Origin: Cydia pomonella
Taxonomy: Eukaryota > Arthropoda > Insecta > Lepidoptera > Tortricidae
DNA: 64,000 bases
Direction: 5' to 3'
NCBI RefSeq assembly: GCF_033807575.1
Contig: NC_084718.1
Location: forward strand, 19,981,991 to 20,045,990
The position numbers and the translations under genes were made by a program. The notes beneath the pieces are model-generated. The model searched no databases and was not told the origin of the DNA. It saw nothing but the letters and a program-made list of their open reading frames with translations. Position 1 is the stretch's first letter. Each line of letters starts with the position of its first letter. Below are positions 11,884 through 23,067 of the stretch, piece after piece.

Positions 11884-12232
11884 GAGAATTAGGTCATTAG
11901 ATAGGTATTTCTATGTAGGTACTTCCTTTCGTTCTATGGATACCAAGCGGAATTCCATTGTAAAACTGAGATATTTGTATTTTGGTCAAAATGTCATCAT
12001 CTATATTAACCTAGGTAATTAGAGTCCACCGCTAGGGAGCGCGGCAAAAGGTTTGCCGCACTCGCTGCGCTGCGCGAACATCTACCCCGCAGTAATTAAT
12101 TAACTTGTACTCTATTACCTAGGTAATAAGGATGACATTTCGACTTCTGCAGTTCTGCAATAGAATTCCGCTTGGTGCCCATAGAACGAAATAAAGTACA
12201 TAATACCTATCTAATGACCTAACTCTCATTTC
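11884..12232. mobile_element. Foldback element with about 125-bp arms
   Basis: The left arm (11884-12026) and right arm (12108-12232) are imperfect inverted copies, sharing taggtcattagataggta, tttcgttctatgg, accaagcggaatt, atgtcatc and acctaggtaat. The 80-bp spacer is GC-rich (ctcgctgcgctgcgcg). No coding capacity. Confidence 0.75.
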
Positions 12233-12374
12233 GATCGGTTTTTGGACCAGGCTCCATACCACCATAAATGAGACCGAACTACGATTGTATGGGCGGCGTT
12301 TTGGCGGCGGGTACGTGATACTTAAAATATCCAAACACATGAACTTTTAATATCAGGCTATCCTGATAAATATG

Positions 12375-12540
12375 TCAATATATTGCGTTTCAATGTACTA
12401 AATTTAGTTCAGTCTTTCCTTATAACCTAGGGTTATCACACACTGAAATATGTACTAGTATTGCATCAGTCGCGTGATAGGTAGGACATGACAAGAGTTA
12501 CGTCAGCCGATTAATCTAATAAATACCACGCTTTAGACTA
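12375..12540 (+). repeat. Spaced direct repeat, right copy
   Basis: Second copy of 11280-11462, with small indels. Left and right copies enclose the LINE fragment and the foldback element. Confidence 0.65.
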
Positions 12541-13094
12541 ATGGTAGTTTTAATTAACGGTAATTTTGGTTTGAACGTGTAATGGGTTAATGGCAATACA
12601 CATTTATTTATATCACATGGTGACAGCAGAAGCAATAAGGAATTTAGGTTAACGAAAGACAAATCACATACCCATCTGCTAGGTGGAGCATGTATGTATG
12701 AATACAGTTCCTACCTACTAGAGGATGCATCATCTACCGCTCATTTCAATGACATACAAGTTTACGAACTTTATACCTGTGTACATAAATTACAAATATC
12801 AACTTATCGCAAGTAGACACTCTTAAATTATATTTCTATTAAATATGTGTGATTCCAAATTTGACATTCTAATAACAAAATTGACTTATTTACTTTATTT
12901 TTTCCCATTCTGGAATTCTGATAATAGACATGCGTGTAATTAATATTCATATTATGTACCTTTATCATAAAATATTTGGCATTTAGGCATAAGTTTAGTT
13001 TAAGCGAAACTTCTTTGCATGCTTTGTTACGCAGAATGTATTGAACATTTTTATATCGTAAGAACTTGATTTGTGTGATATAATAAATAAATAA
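12541..13094. other. No feature recognised
   Basis: AT-rich. The 95-codon minus frame at 12828-13115 is low-complexity and partly overlaps the SINE tail. Confidence 0.4.
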
Positions 13095-13330
13095 TAAATA
13101 AATATTATAGGACATTATTACACAAATTGATTAAGTCCCACAGTAAGCTCAATAAGGCTTGTATTGAGGGTACTTAGACAACGATATATATAATATATAA
13201 ATATCTATAAATACTTAAATACATAGAAAACACCCATGACTCAGGAACAAATATCCATGCCCATCACACAAATACATGCCCTTACCAGGATTTGAACCCG
13301 GGACCATCAGCTTCGTAGGCAGGGTCGTAG
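13095..13330 (-). repeat. tRNA-derived SINE, head truncated
   Basis: Minus-strand copy of the 1636 SINE with intact body and B box (ggatttgaacc on +). The A-box end is lost near 13325. Confidence 0.85.
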
Positions 13331-13651
13331 GGGGATATATTCTTGCAAATTATATTAAAGCATCTGGTTCGAAAGTTTTAAGGATATTGGTGTTAAGTAT
13401 ATATTTTCTTCTGGACTTCATACAATAACATATATAGAAGGTACATTAAAGCTTTATTTTCTTTTTGGACCTTACGGGATTGTACGAACGTCGTGTTAAA
13501 TGCACCCAAATCATTAATTAGGTATAATATTATATTTAATATCCACAAAGAGGACACCAGTTTTTCGGCCCAATTATGACCCTCATGATTCTACGCTCTT
13601 TTTCGCTTAAATAACGTTAGTATGCAAAAGAAAAACGGACTTAGAATGAAG

Positions 13652-13845
13652 CAGTACCCCTAGTGTAACTTTGATCGACATCATAACGTGACGAACGCGT
13701 TTGCGTTAAGTCTCATTTTGTATAGGATTTTGAGGTTCCAAAACGTCCCGCTTGGCGCGCTCTTTCGAAATCCAATACAAAATGAGACTAAACGCAAACG
13801 CGTACGTCACGTTTGGAAATCGAATTTATTTACACTAGGGGTACA
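13652..13845. mobile_element. Palindromic MITE, copy 2
   Basis: Same ends and core orientation as the 9964 copy. Confidence 0.8.
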
Positions 13846-14099
13846 GATGTCATCAGTTTCACATTGCAGGTATAACGTAACAAAGAAAGCATGTATTCTT
13901 GCAAGCGCGAGAATGGACAAGACCAGACAAGTCTCCGACTGTCCTACCAGCAACTTAACCGATTATTGAACCTTATGCGAACGCAATAAGGCTTATAATT
14001 AGTCGACTATGTGTTGATGATGACTATTCCAAGACACGTTTGCAACGGCTGTGACTAGTCACCGGTATAATTTGATTCATAATTTCCAGAAAACATTTC

Positions 14100-14345
14100 C
14101 AGATTTAATGTGTTTTTAACCATAGAGACTATACATCTCTATTGTATTGTAGTAATTATTTATTTTAAGATTATTATAATGTCATGTTTACCCAGGTATT
14201 GGCTGTTGTATTTATAAATGTTGTTATGTATTTTTCATGTCACTATATGATGTTACTATAAATGTTGTATTGACTAGTAAAAGAGCCCTTGAGGCCTACT
14301 TGCAGAATAATTTTTTGAATTTTTGAATTTGAATTTTTGAATATA
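14100..14345 (+). repeat. LINE 3' UTR with (ttgaattt)n tail
   Basis: Reverse match to 2900-3125. It ends in a microsatellite tail of ttgaattt units at 14313-14342, as expected at the 3' end of a target-primed insertion. Confidence 0.6.
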
Positions 14346-14689
14346 TCTTATAAGGAATATTCAGAGTAAGGATTGATGAGAAAGAGCTTATAATGTAATC
14401 AATTAAAAAAATTAAAGAACTTGATTTTACTAGACTGAGGTTAAAATGTTTAAATTACAGCCCAATTTGAACACACCATAAGATAAGATAAGATCCCAGA
14501 GCCGCCAGACCTTACTTATTTTCTCATGAATAAAATGTATGGGATAATGTACCTAGTGTCAGTATTGTACTTTTAATGTCTGCGTACTTGCTGTATTAGC
14601 TTGACGGCCATTTGTCCGGTACAAGGTGCTAAATGTAGGTAAAAATAACACTAACTTTTTTTTTAATTTCATGGCTGATTTGAATGTAT

Positions 14690-14790
14690 GTCTTAGAAAA
14701 TATTGTTAATCGTTTAAATTTGTATTTTAAAATGATGTAATGGGTCTATTGCCTTAATAAAGAAAACATTCATTCATTCATTCATAATCA
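14690..14790 (+). repeat. LINE 3' end with (attc)n tail
   Basis: gggtctattgccttaataaa, then four cattc units. AATAAA and tail are intact. Confidence 0.55.
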
Positions 14791-15652
14791 ACATTGTCAG
14801 ACCATTTCCGCCGGCGGTAACTTTTACCAGACGCTTTAAAGCTGCCAAAAAATATTGTATTTATTTTCCTTCGAATTAGATATTTTAATAAAGATATCGT
14901 TATGTTGTTTAACAAATAAACAGATGACGGTGAATTCGTGACGGTTATTTAATTTAACTTAAATTATTATTTAAAAAAAAAATACGAAGCCTGATGCGGA
15001 AAAAATTATAATAATAAATGAACAACACTCAAAACAGTAAAACTTATTGTATTGTCGTACAGTAAAATTTACTGTTTTGTTCGATAGGCTCATACGGAAC
15101 TGTTTAAAGAATTAAACTTTAATGCAATTTCAATTGTTTTTAACATATTTTTTATTAAAAATAGGTACTTAATATACCTCTAGCTTAGACACGAAAACTA
15201 TGGTCTAAAAATCGAATCAAGTCCTAAAACGAGTACTCAGAAATACACTAAATAAATATTCTTATCTTAATTAGACAGAGCAAATACTGGCCGGTAGGTA
15301 TATACAGCGACGCGTTATTTTTTTAATAGACGCCTATGAGTCTAGAGTCACGTAAACTTATTACAAATAATATATTAAAAAAGTCTTGTATTTCTTTAAG
15401 TATCATAGTAACTTCCGACCTTTTGGTTTCCTTGTGCTTCTGCAGCAACGGCTGATGCAATTTTCTACGATTAAGGTCTATAATGATCTTATGGAATTAA
15501 ACTAATGGCAGATAATAATTAAATAAATGTACGTTTACACTGAACGGATGTATTATGTTCACATCATGTGATTCGATGAAGGTAGGTTACTAGGTACCTA
15601 ATGGAAATATACAGACACAAACACCGCATTGAACGCGAGATTATCACACCAT
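14791..15652. other. No feature recognised
   Basis: AT-rich, with many stops in all frames. Confidence 0.4.
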
Positions 15653-15760
15653 ACAGTAGGCCCTCTCTAATCCGAACGGGAAAAAACCCGCCGTTGACAG
15701 ATTACAGAGGTTTCTGGGTTACAATCTGCAATTTTTTTAAGTTACAAAAAGTCCTGTCAT
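15653..15760 (+). mobile_element. Possible pogo-like terminal fragment
   Basis: acagtaggccctctctaatc followed by cgaac resembles the end of pogo/Tigger-type transposons. No matching inverted end was found nearby, so this is tentative. Confidence 0.3.
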
Positions 15761-16109
15761 AAACTGAAACAAGAATCTATAACATTTTATAATGCAGGTA
15801 GGTTTTTTTCCTATATTCCTTTTTCCGTAGGTTTATCCAAATGTTCCATAATACTTACACGCTAGTAGCCACGCATAAGTCTAGTAATAATTATTATAAA
15901 TTAAGAAATGCACCTACGTAAGTTACCTACTTATCTACGTACGTAAACGCATTTGTTACGTAGTTCTTGCTTCTGTTGTAATAATATAAACTTCAATAAA
16001 ATATACTGAAGATGTGCCTGACTCACAACCGGATGAAAACGTCAACTTCTTTTGTCCACATTATCATCGTCATATCATTATAACAATAGATAGTAAGTTG
16101 ACCAACATT

Positions 16110-16330
16110 TTTGGAGACTCTCGCTAGGTGATGGGATCAAGGGTCAGCTGCAGAAGGCGGTGATCTTGGACACGGCGCGGATAATCCGGCGGTTCCTCTC
16201 TCTGCGGCCCTGACCACCGGCAGCTTGGGCCCCGCCCCGCTGTTTGGTGGCAGCCAAGATTTTTATAATGTGTCTTATGTGTTTTTATATTTTACTTTTA
16301 TATGTATATTGTAAAGGAATGATGTGGTAA
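16110..16330 (+). pseudogene. LINE C-terminus (RIIRRFLSLRP type)
   Basis: The frame at 16151-16213 reads QKAVILDTARIIRRFLSLRP and a stop. This short C-terminus is a recognisable end of lepidopteran LINE ORF2 proteins. It is followed by a GC-rich 3' UTR (gcttgggccccgccccgc) and a T-rich tail. Confidence 0.65.
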
Positions 16331-16334
16331 TACA

Positions 16335-16622
16335 CTAACACTCAAGGAGGAGAACAGCCTTCTAGTCACAAAACGTAAGGTGTTAGGAAGATTTTGGGAC
16401 CTGTCAAAGGAGACGATGGCAGTTGGAGAATTCGAAAAAATGCCATCCTGTTGGTCATCCTAAATATCGTTGGGCGGATAGAGTGGAGGCAGATCTCCGT
16501 GAGCTCGGCGTCAGCGAAAGCTGGCGCGAGTCCGCTCTGGACCGAGCAAAATGGCGTGCTCTTGTGGTGGAGGCCAAGACTCGTTTTGGGTCATCGCGCC
16601 AGCCAAGTAAGTAAGTAGACTG
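16335..16622 (+). pseudogene. LINE type 2 fragment with an internal deletion
   Basis: The upstream part gives a KEENSLLVTKRKVLGRF segment and, in another frame, GPVKGDDGSWRIRKN. It then joins GHPKYRWADRVEADLRELG and the shared C-terminus EAKTRFGSSRQPSK. The usual GETKAxRLRWLGH segment is missing between them, so the copy is internally deleted. It ends in gtaagtaagtag. Confidence 0.75.
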
Positions 16623-16734
16623 TAATATCTCTCGCTGTTTATAAATCCACGTTTGTCGTTCAGATATTTTATTTACATCAAGCAAGTGATATGCAACTAA
16701 TTTGGGTTAACTGCCAAAGTAATTTACAATTTTT

Positions 16735-16905
16735 TTTCATGACATGAGGCAAACGAGCAGACGCTCGGACACCCGTAACACCAGAGGGGTTGTAAGCATT
16801 GCCGCCATTTAAGACGGGAGTAGGTACGCTTTTTTCTTGAAGGTTTGGCGTATCGGTCCAGAAATACCTGAGGCCACAGTTCATTTCAGAGTGTAGTAGT
16901 GGCTC
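16735..16905 (-). repeat. Jockey-like LINE 3' end
   Basis: On -, tggaccgatacgccaaacct, aagaaaa, then a ggcggcaatgcttacaaccc block with the lepidopteran signature of gtgttacgg, then gcgtctgctcgtttgcc. It is the same family as 24800-25200 and the short piece at 52365-52440. Confidence 0.55.
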
Positions 16906-17038
16906 GTTGGGTGGACGACATTCGGAAAATTGCGGGACAATTCTGGATGCGATTAGCTCAGGATCGGGCGTACTGGAAGAGAGGCCTATGTTCAGCAGTG
17001 GGCGATAAAAGGCTGATATGATAATGATGATGAGTAAC
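16906..17038 (+). pseudogene. LINE C-terminal fragment (W-rich type 4)
   Basis: RWVDDIRKIAGQFWMRLAQ then DRAYW, with a frame break before the expected AFAQQW-like end, then a (gat)n-rich tail at 17018-17038. It matches the ends at 21627-21740 and 63811-64000. Confidence 0.65.
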
Positions 17039-17368
17039 ATATAGTAATGTAACTAATATACCTACGAAGGATATTAATATTAAACTGCAACCGTGTACGC
17101 CTCAAGCCATCTATGGTGGACACATGATAAATAACAATTGTGACTATAAAAGTCATGTCTTTACAAATGTACCAATCATACAACTTTCGCAACCCGCCTG
17201 CCGAGCGCACGGTCCGTGGTTCGATTCAGGAAGCGATCACATATTATATTTACTCTTTTCCTAGCAATTTGCTGCGTAACGCCGCTATATCTCTGATTAC
17301 TTATTGGCTACTAATAGTTTCCTGTTTATTACATGCTACAATCATAGAGAAATAACTGTAGAGACACA

Positions 17369-17592
17369 TTTCTCGGACGGTATTAGACTAATATTCTTAG
17401 TCCACGAACTGTCAAATCGTACACCTCGTGTCGTGTTGTTTACTTCTTCTTTATGTGTTGTATTATTTGTACTGTTTCTGTATTGAGGTGTGCAATAAAG
17501 AGTATTTGTATTGTATTGTATTGTATTGTATCGTATCGTATGCGTTACCATGGCAACACACTAAATATTAGACTAATACCGTTCGAGAAATA
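17369..17592. mobile_element. MITE enclosing a LINE tail
   Basis: Ends are inverted copies: tttctcggacggtattagac at 17369 and its near-complement ending at 17592 (tttctcgaacggtattagtc). Inside, 17455-17540 is a LINE 3' end (gaggtgtgcaataaagagta) with a (ttgta)n tail. Confidence 0.65.
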
Positions 17593-17727
17593 GGCCCTAG
17601 AGGTACTGATAAGATAATTGCGCTACTTGATCCTAAATGTCGACTACGAAAATTTTAATAAAAGTTTATAACTTAAAAAAAGCAGAACCTATAAACTTAG
17701 TTTATCATTGTATCAATAGAGAGTGTG

Positions 17728-17850
17728 GGTTAGGGAGAGGGGGTCTGACGCCCGCGCGGGTTCGTACCTGGTGCAAAGTTTATCCATCGCCATTCAACGT
17801 GGCAATGCGGCGAGCGTGATGGGCACCTTTGCGTCTGGGAGGGAGGGATA
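17728..17850 (+). pseudogene. C-terminal tip of LINE type 1
   Basis: Reads RAGSYLVQSLSIAIQRGNAA then SVMGTFASGREG and a stop. It is the same end as 4187-4540 and 32106-32230. Confidence 0.7.
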
Positions 17851-18140
17851 AAAAAAAACTTTTTAATTCTTGTGTCAATAACATACAAAAAAATCATGGA
17901 GAATGGAAATTTAGAAGTGGAATAACGTTTTCTTTTTGTATGGAGTTCTCTGTTAAGGTAATTTATAATAATAATTGATTTAACCGATGATCAAATGTGT
18001 TGTTTAAAGCCGCGCCGTGACCTCGATCGATTCACTGACTAATTAGAATAAGGTGACTCTTTTGTTACCATTCGTCATACAAGGTTTTATTACCATTAAT
18101 AGTTTTTTTATACCTAGTCTTAGGACTTGTATGTTCCTTC

Positions 18141-18693
18141 CAGGGATCGGAAACCGGTATTTTTTGTATTGGAACGAAAACGGTATTTTATGTATGGTAT
18201 GGGAAGAAATAATCTCAGTATTAAATGTTACTGCTTTTTATAATTTCTTTATTAATAGATAATAAATCCTTGAGATTTCAGTCTGTAAACAATACCATAA
18301 GGTTGTTATAATGCTCTTATGTTTTTATTCTCATAATTTTTCTTTTCTTTTTTTTTGGGTTTTGTTTTTGCACGCACAAATAGCTATGTTTTACTATGTA
18401 GAAACTACTTAATAAGCATGATGTTAAAATATTTTCATTAAGGAAACTGTAAGTCTAGTTTAAAAAAAAGTTCCTGTGTTATATAATTATAACTATACAA
18501 GACTGTTTGTTTCTTAAATAAATAAATTAAATAAATTTTTTCGTTCTTCGTTAATTACTTCATTTCTAATTAGGCAATCTAATAATACGAAGTCGTTATC
18601 TGAAAACACAACTGAGTCCTACATTTGGAGTATAAAATAAACCGAAATATAAAATATTTCGAAGTTTTTGCAAAAAACCGGTTCCGATCCCTG
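18141..18693. mobile_element. Non-autonomous hAT transposon with 8-bp target duplication
   Basis: Terminal inverted repeats CAGGGATCGGAAACCGG (left) and CAGGGATCGGAACCGG (right, complement), followed by gt and t-runs. Exact 8-bp direct repeats gttccttc flank it at 18133-18140 and 18694-18701, the hAT hallmark. It is 553 bp and AT-rich inside. The frames within it at 18053-18262 and 18579-18869 are not transposase. Confidence 0.9.
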
Positions 18694-18805
18694 GTTCCTT
18701 CAGTGGTTATAATATAACTGCGTACTTCTGGTTTTTGGATTTCAAGCTTTATCAAGAAAATCTCCACTATCTCCAGAAAGTAGCAATACAATAATCTAAT
18801 AGTAG

Positions 18806-19142
18806 TAAGGCTCGAAAACCGGTTCCATTTCGAAACCGTTATCATGTACTTGGCGCAAAACCTTTTCATTTCGGGTTCGCTCGAAAAACCGTTATTTTTA
18901 AACCGGTTTTTATGAAACAGTTCTTGTCAAATTAACCAGTTTAGAGCAATAAAAACTGGTTTCTTCCTATGTCGGTGTCTATGTTTACGTGGGACACCAA
19001 CAGGCCGGACGGTCGTTTCATCGCTCGTTAAATAAACCGGTTTTTTAGGTTACAATAAAGTTCTTAAAACGTTCGCGTTCTTGTAAAAGTTCGGAGGAAA
19101 ACCGAAATAAACCGTTACTTTATAAACCGGTTCCAAGCCTTG
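18806..19142. mobile_element. Related ACCGG-rich inverted-repeat element
   Basis: Ends aaggctcgaaaaccggttcc and the complement of ataaaccggttccaagcctt are inverted. The interior holds at least six aaaccggt-like sites. No convincing target duplication. Confidence 0.55.
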
Positions 19143-19261
19143 GTACTACTACCATATTGAAACCATTTCAATCTGCAGAATTGTATTTTTTTCACCCTCT
19201 TTTATAATTTTATTGATTTTCCTCTAGTCTATTGTACTCAGTGCTATATTTGTCTACCATT

Positions 19262-19400
19262 CATCATCTATTCTCATCTACTCAAAGGTTAACTGGAAGA
19301 AATCTCTTAAAGGTATAAGTTAGCCTGTGCCATATTTATATTTTGTCTTTTGTACAATAACGAGTTTATACATACATGCATACATACATACACTATACCA
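19262..19400 (+). repeat. LINE 3' end
   Basis: Same family as 3690-3840 (ctactcaaaggttaactgga). Tail of catacatacatgcatacata units. Confidence 0.6.
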
Positions 19401-19509
19401 CTAATTTGATTAATTATTAAAGGTAGGTTGTATCCCACCACCTCCACCATATTTTCAGTTTTCATTTTACTAACATAAAGCAATTAAAAGAAAAATTTGT
19501 CGCGAGCTA

Positions 19510-19990
19510 ACGGTGAGTGGCGACACCGCGGACCCCTTCCACCCCTCTTATCTGGCCCTTGCCTCTGTGGTTGACTTCACCGGCCGGCCAGAGTGGATTC
19601 GTAAGAGCGGAATGCTCCAGGTTGGAAGTATAAAAGTTGGACCGGGTATGTCCTTAAAATATGACCAAAAGAGAGGTATAGGCACTGTAAATGTCATCTC
19701 GCTTTGTGTGGTAGGGCACAGCACAGCGGATGTCAATCCAGATCTGGAGCAGAACCCAACTGGGGAAATACTCCACCTTACAGCCAACCGCAGCCAAATA
19801 ACACTAGACCCTACTCATAGTGTTGTGATCCTGCCGGTGAGTAAGGTTGCCAGAGCTCAACGAGGGTACGGGGTGTTAGGGTCGACTACGCGCATGTAAC
19901 AGTTCTGGAGTAGCAGGCGTCCATAGGCTACGGTAACCGTTTACCATCAGGCGGGCCATATGCTAGTTTGCCACCGACGTAGTATTAAAA
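19510..19990 (+). repeat. Family X LINE-like 3' end, longest copy
   Basis: An open frame of 128 codons (19513-19899, GTG start) looks like a gene, but its second half recurs at 22622, 23068 (-), 34725 (-), 37937 (-) and partially at 30968 and 56660. The shared part runs from gtacgtccttaaactacgtc-like sequence through cactagaccctactcatagt to gccaccgacgtagtataaaa. LTANRSQITLDPTHSVV is readable in two copies. I treat it as the translated-looking 3' region of a LINE. Confidence 0.7.
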
Positions 19991-20475
19991 AAAAGTCATA
20001 AAGCCGGCGCCCTGCTGAACGGATTATCGGGACCTGGCTCCCGCAGACTCACATCTGGACAACCTCACAGCCGCTCTAAAGTGTTGCCATATTATCGTGC
20101 CTTTGTGGGGCCCACTCGATGGGTTGGCGAGTCACCACCTGTCTTTCACAATTCCGAGACTCACGGCAAGTGTCCGCTAGTCTCCTCCCATATTCAAGGG
20201 AAAAAAGATACTCCCTTTACCATCCTTGTACGTCTTTGAAATGTGTAAATTTGTTAAAAATAATATACAATTATTTAAAAAAAAGGGCAGCGATAAACGG
20301 CACAAATACGACCTAGAGATACCGATGTATCAAAGGCTAAAGCTGTTCCAAAATAACTGCTATTGTATGGCTATAAAGTTGTATAATTCTATTCCCGTTG
20401 GTATAAGAACACTAGAAGGAAAGGCTTTTGGAAAAACTGTACAGTTTACTGATGGAACATTGTTTTTATAACATA
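19991..20475 (+). pseudogene. LINE RT C-terminal fragment (CR1/L2-like)
   Basis: The frame at 20226-20471 includes KRHKYDLEIPMYQRLKLFQ and AIKLYNSIPVGIR, then AFGKTVQ. This matches the general C-terminal pattern of CR1/L2-like RTs (a basic segment, then a FYN.IP motif). Upstream 19991-20225 is GC-richer with frame breaks and is probably part of the same copy. Confidence 0.5.
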
Positions 20476-20895
20476 AATGATTTAATACAATATTTTAAAA
20501 ATAATAATGTTTAGATTATTTAATTAAGTAATTTGACATCGACACATATTAATATTTGATTTAAATTTTTGACATTTTAATGGAATGCTTGTTTTGTTTG
20601 TAATTTATTTTCGTGCTTAATATTCGAATGCTGAAATGCCAGCCAGACATGTAAAGAACTGTATAGTTAACTATAGGAACATTGTTTTTATGACATTAGT
20701 GAATCAATACAACATTTTAAAATTCATACTTTTTTAGATAATTTAGTTTAGTAATTTGACATTGACACACATTGACATTTCTTTTCCCAATATTTTTCAG
20801 TACGGCTTCTTTTATATTTGTAATTTATTTTTGTGATTAATATTTGAATGCTGAAATTCCAGCCGAACATGTAAAGAACTGAATTTGTATACTAA
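20456..20895 (+). repeat. Tandem duplication in a LINE 3' UTR
   Basis: Two units of 222 bp start at 20456 and 20678 (aacattgttttta, then catgtaaagaactg at each end). They are directly downstream of the RT fragment, so this looks like a duplicated 3' UTR. Confidence 0.65.
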
Positions 20896-21159
20896 CAGCT
20901 TATCAACTCATGTTTTATCAAATAAATGATTATCTTATCATAGCCCACTATCCCTTAGATCGCATCGCAGACCAAAAGTGCTGCACTGGAATATTCTTTG
21001 TATCTGTTGACGACCATCTCCGGATGTATGTTGTGCGCTCGGAGATGGTACCCGTCACTTTTCGTTTATATTGTCTTAAAGGGCGTCTGCCTTTTTGGTT
21101 TCAGCCCCACGCAAGCCTCCCAAAAGTCCTCACATGCTCCCAAGATATGGAAAATACAG

Positions 21160-21500
21160 GTACAAATCCATTTCAAATATCAAATATCAAATATCAAACA
21201 TTTATTCAGCAAATAGGCCACAGGGGCACTTTTACATGTCCATTTTTACAAACAATAAATTAAAAAAAAAACAATTACAAATATCGAATCTATGAAATAA
21301 TAAATACTTTATTAGAGATGTATACTGTCTCTAAATGTCAAATTACACAAAAAAAAACTATGATAAAAAAATAAAACCATAAAATACTAAAATTCTTTAG
21401 AGATGTATAAGTCTCTAAGTGTCAGAGATAAAATATAAAAAATATATTAAATTATCCTTAGAGATGTAGAGGGTCGCCAAGGCTTGAATTCTTATATAAA
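21160..21500 (-). repeat. LINE 3' UTR with tandem gagatgta units
   Basis: On + it begins with (caaatat)n, the complement of a 3' tail, then aaataggccacaggggcact. gagatgta units follow near 21315, 21402 and 21460. Same organisation as 2900-3470. Confidence 0.6.
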
Positions 21501-21626
21501 TAATTAAAAGACAAAAAAAATAAAACAGACAAGAACCAAATGAAGTGTCTCACGTTAATGTCACTCAAAAGTAAAGTTACATACTTTAACATAACCTGTA
21601 CCCCGTGTATTTCAATTTATTTTAGG

Positions 21627-21740
21627 TGGACTGCACTCATTTTGAGGGGACTCGCCGGAGCATGCACACAGCCGTGACAAGTGGCGGAAGACAGGGAAGG
21701 CCTTTGCCCAGCAGTGGGACAAAATGCAGGCTATCAAAAA
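21627..21740 (+). pseudogene. LINE type 4 C-terminus
   Basis: Frame with DRDKWRKTGKAFAQQWDKMQ then AIKKK. FAQQWD matches the minus-strand end at 63811-64000. Confidence 0.7.
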
Positions 21741-22621
21741 AAAATCTAATTTAAATTATTGTACACTAATTGTAGTTTTTTAATTCAATTTAATGTAGAT
21801 AAATTCCATCAGCTCAAAAAACCTACATTTCAGCAACGCACACCAATTTTTGACTCTCACACACCCTGCCTAATAAATCCACCAGCATAAAACTGTGATG
21901 ACGTCACAAAATGGCTGCCGTGAAACAATAACTATACTATCAAATCAATAGGTCGTAAGCGCCAATAATTTAATACTAAATCACGTCATTTTGACAACGT
22001 TTGGGATCTCTTATTTTAGATCCGAAGCACCTGTGCACGTATTAAGAAGGGCGCAAAAATGATATATCGCCTTATATACCTTGTCTCCACGTGTAAGAAA
22101 GTAAATTATGTCTGACTTTATGAGTAGGTCGACAGTTGGGGGACTGTGTGAATGTTAATGTTAATCGGAAGAAATATTTTGATTTCCTTGTTTTTGTATT
22201 AATACGATTGTAAAGTACTTTAGAAAACAATAATGTGGCAAATTCTTACAGTTTTTTTGTGTTTTGTATTAAAACAATACCAATCAATAATTAAGGTTTA
22301 TGCGATTTTAATTGAAAAGGTCTCTTGCCAGCTTGAAGACAGGCCAGTACGTAGTTCTATTTATAATCCTTTCTTTAAAAATATAATTTATTTAATCACC
22401 ATTAAAGCTATCTTATCTTTGACAATGTAAGTCAATAATCGAGCAAACATCACACGACACTCAGCCGATAACCAATACATAGAAATCTTTGTGCGGTTCT
22501 TCGTCTTGGTGACTAAGTTATGATTGTATTCGATATGATCATTCACACCTGAATTTATGAGCTGATAAACTTTTACTACAATAAAAAGTTACAATACATT
22601 TTAAAACTCCACTAAAACATT

Positions 22622-22870
22622 TGCACAAACATTCGCTTTGTGTGGTAGGGCACCAGCACATTGGATGTCATTCCAAATCTAGAGCAGAGCCCAACTGGGG
22701 AAGTACCTCCACCTTACAGAAAATCGCAGCCAAATAACACTAGACCCTACTCATAGTGTTGTGTTCCTGCCGGTGAGTAAAGCTGCCAGAGCTCAACGAG
22801 GGTGTGGAGTGTTAGGGTGCTTACCATCAAGCGGGCCGTATGCTTATTTGCCACCGACGTAGTATAAAAA
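22622..22870 (+). repeat. Family X copy
   Basis: Starts at cgctttgtgtggtagggcac and ends at gccaccgacgtagtataaaa. Confidence 0.75.
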
Positions 22871-23067
22871 AATATGATCATAGCGCATCTCAATACATTA
22901 TTTGATGAGATTGATCAAGTAAAGGTGACATTCGGATAGCAACTGCAGTTGCATTATTGTTGCGGCATTACTTCTGCGACGTTGACGCGACCGCTGTCAC
23001 TATCTGTCATTTCCTATAGTGATGAAATAAACTTTCTAATCGCGGGAGTGATGGGGCAACGAACGTC

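Noticed and set aside
19513..19899. 128-codon frame as a host gene
   Set aside because: Its second half recurs in at least five other places in the window on both strands with truncations, so it belongs to a dispersed LINE-like repeat.
20910..21263. 117-codon frame
   Set aside because: Runs into the (caaatat)n tail of a LINE 3' UTR. The first part contains a short hairpin (ccatctcc/ggagatgg) but no recognisable protein.
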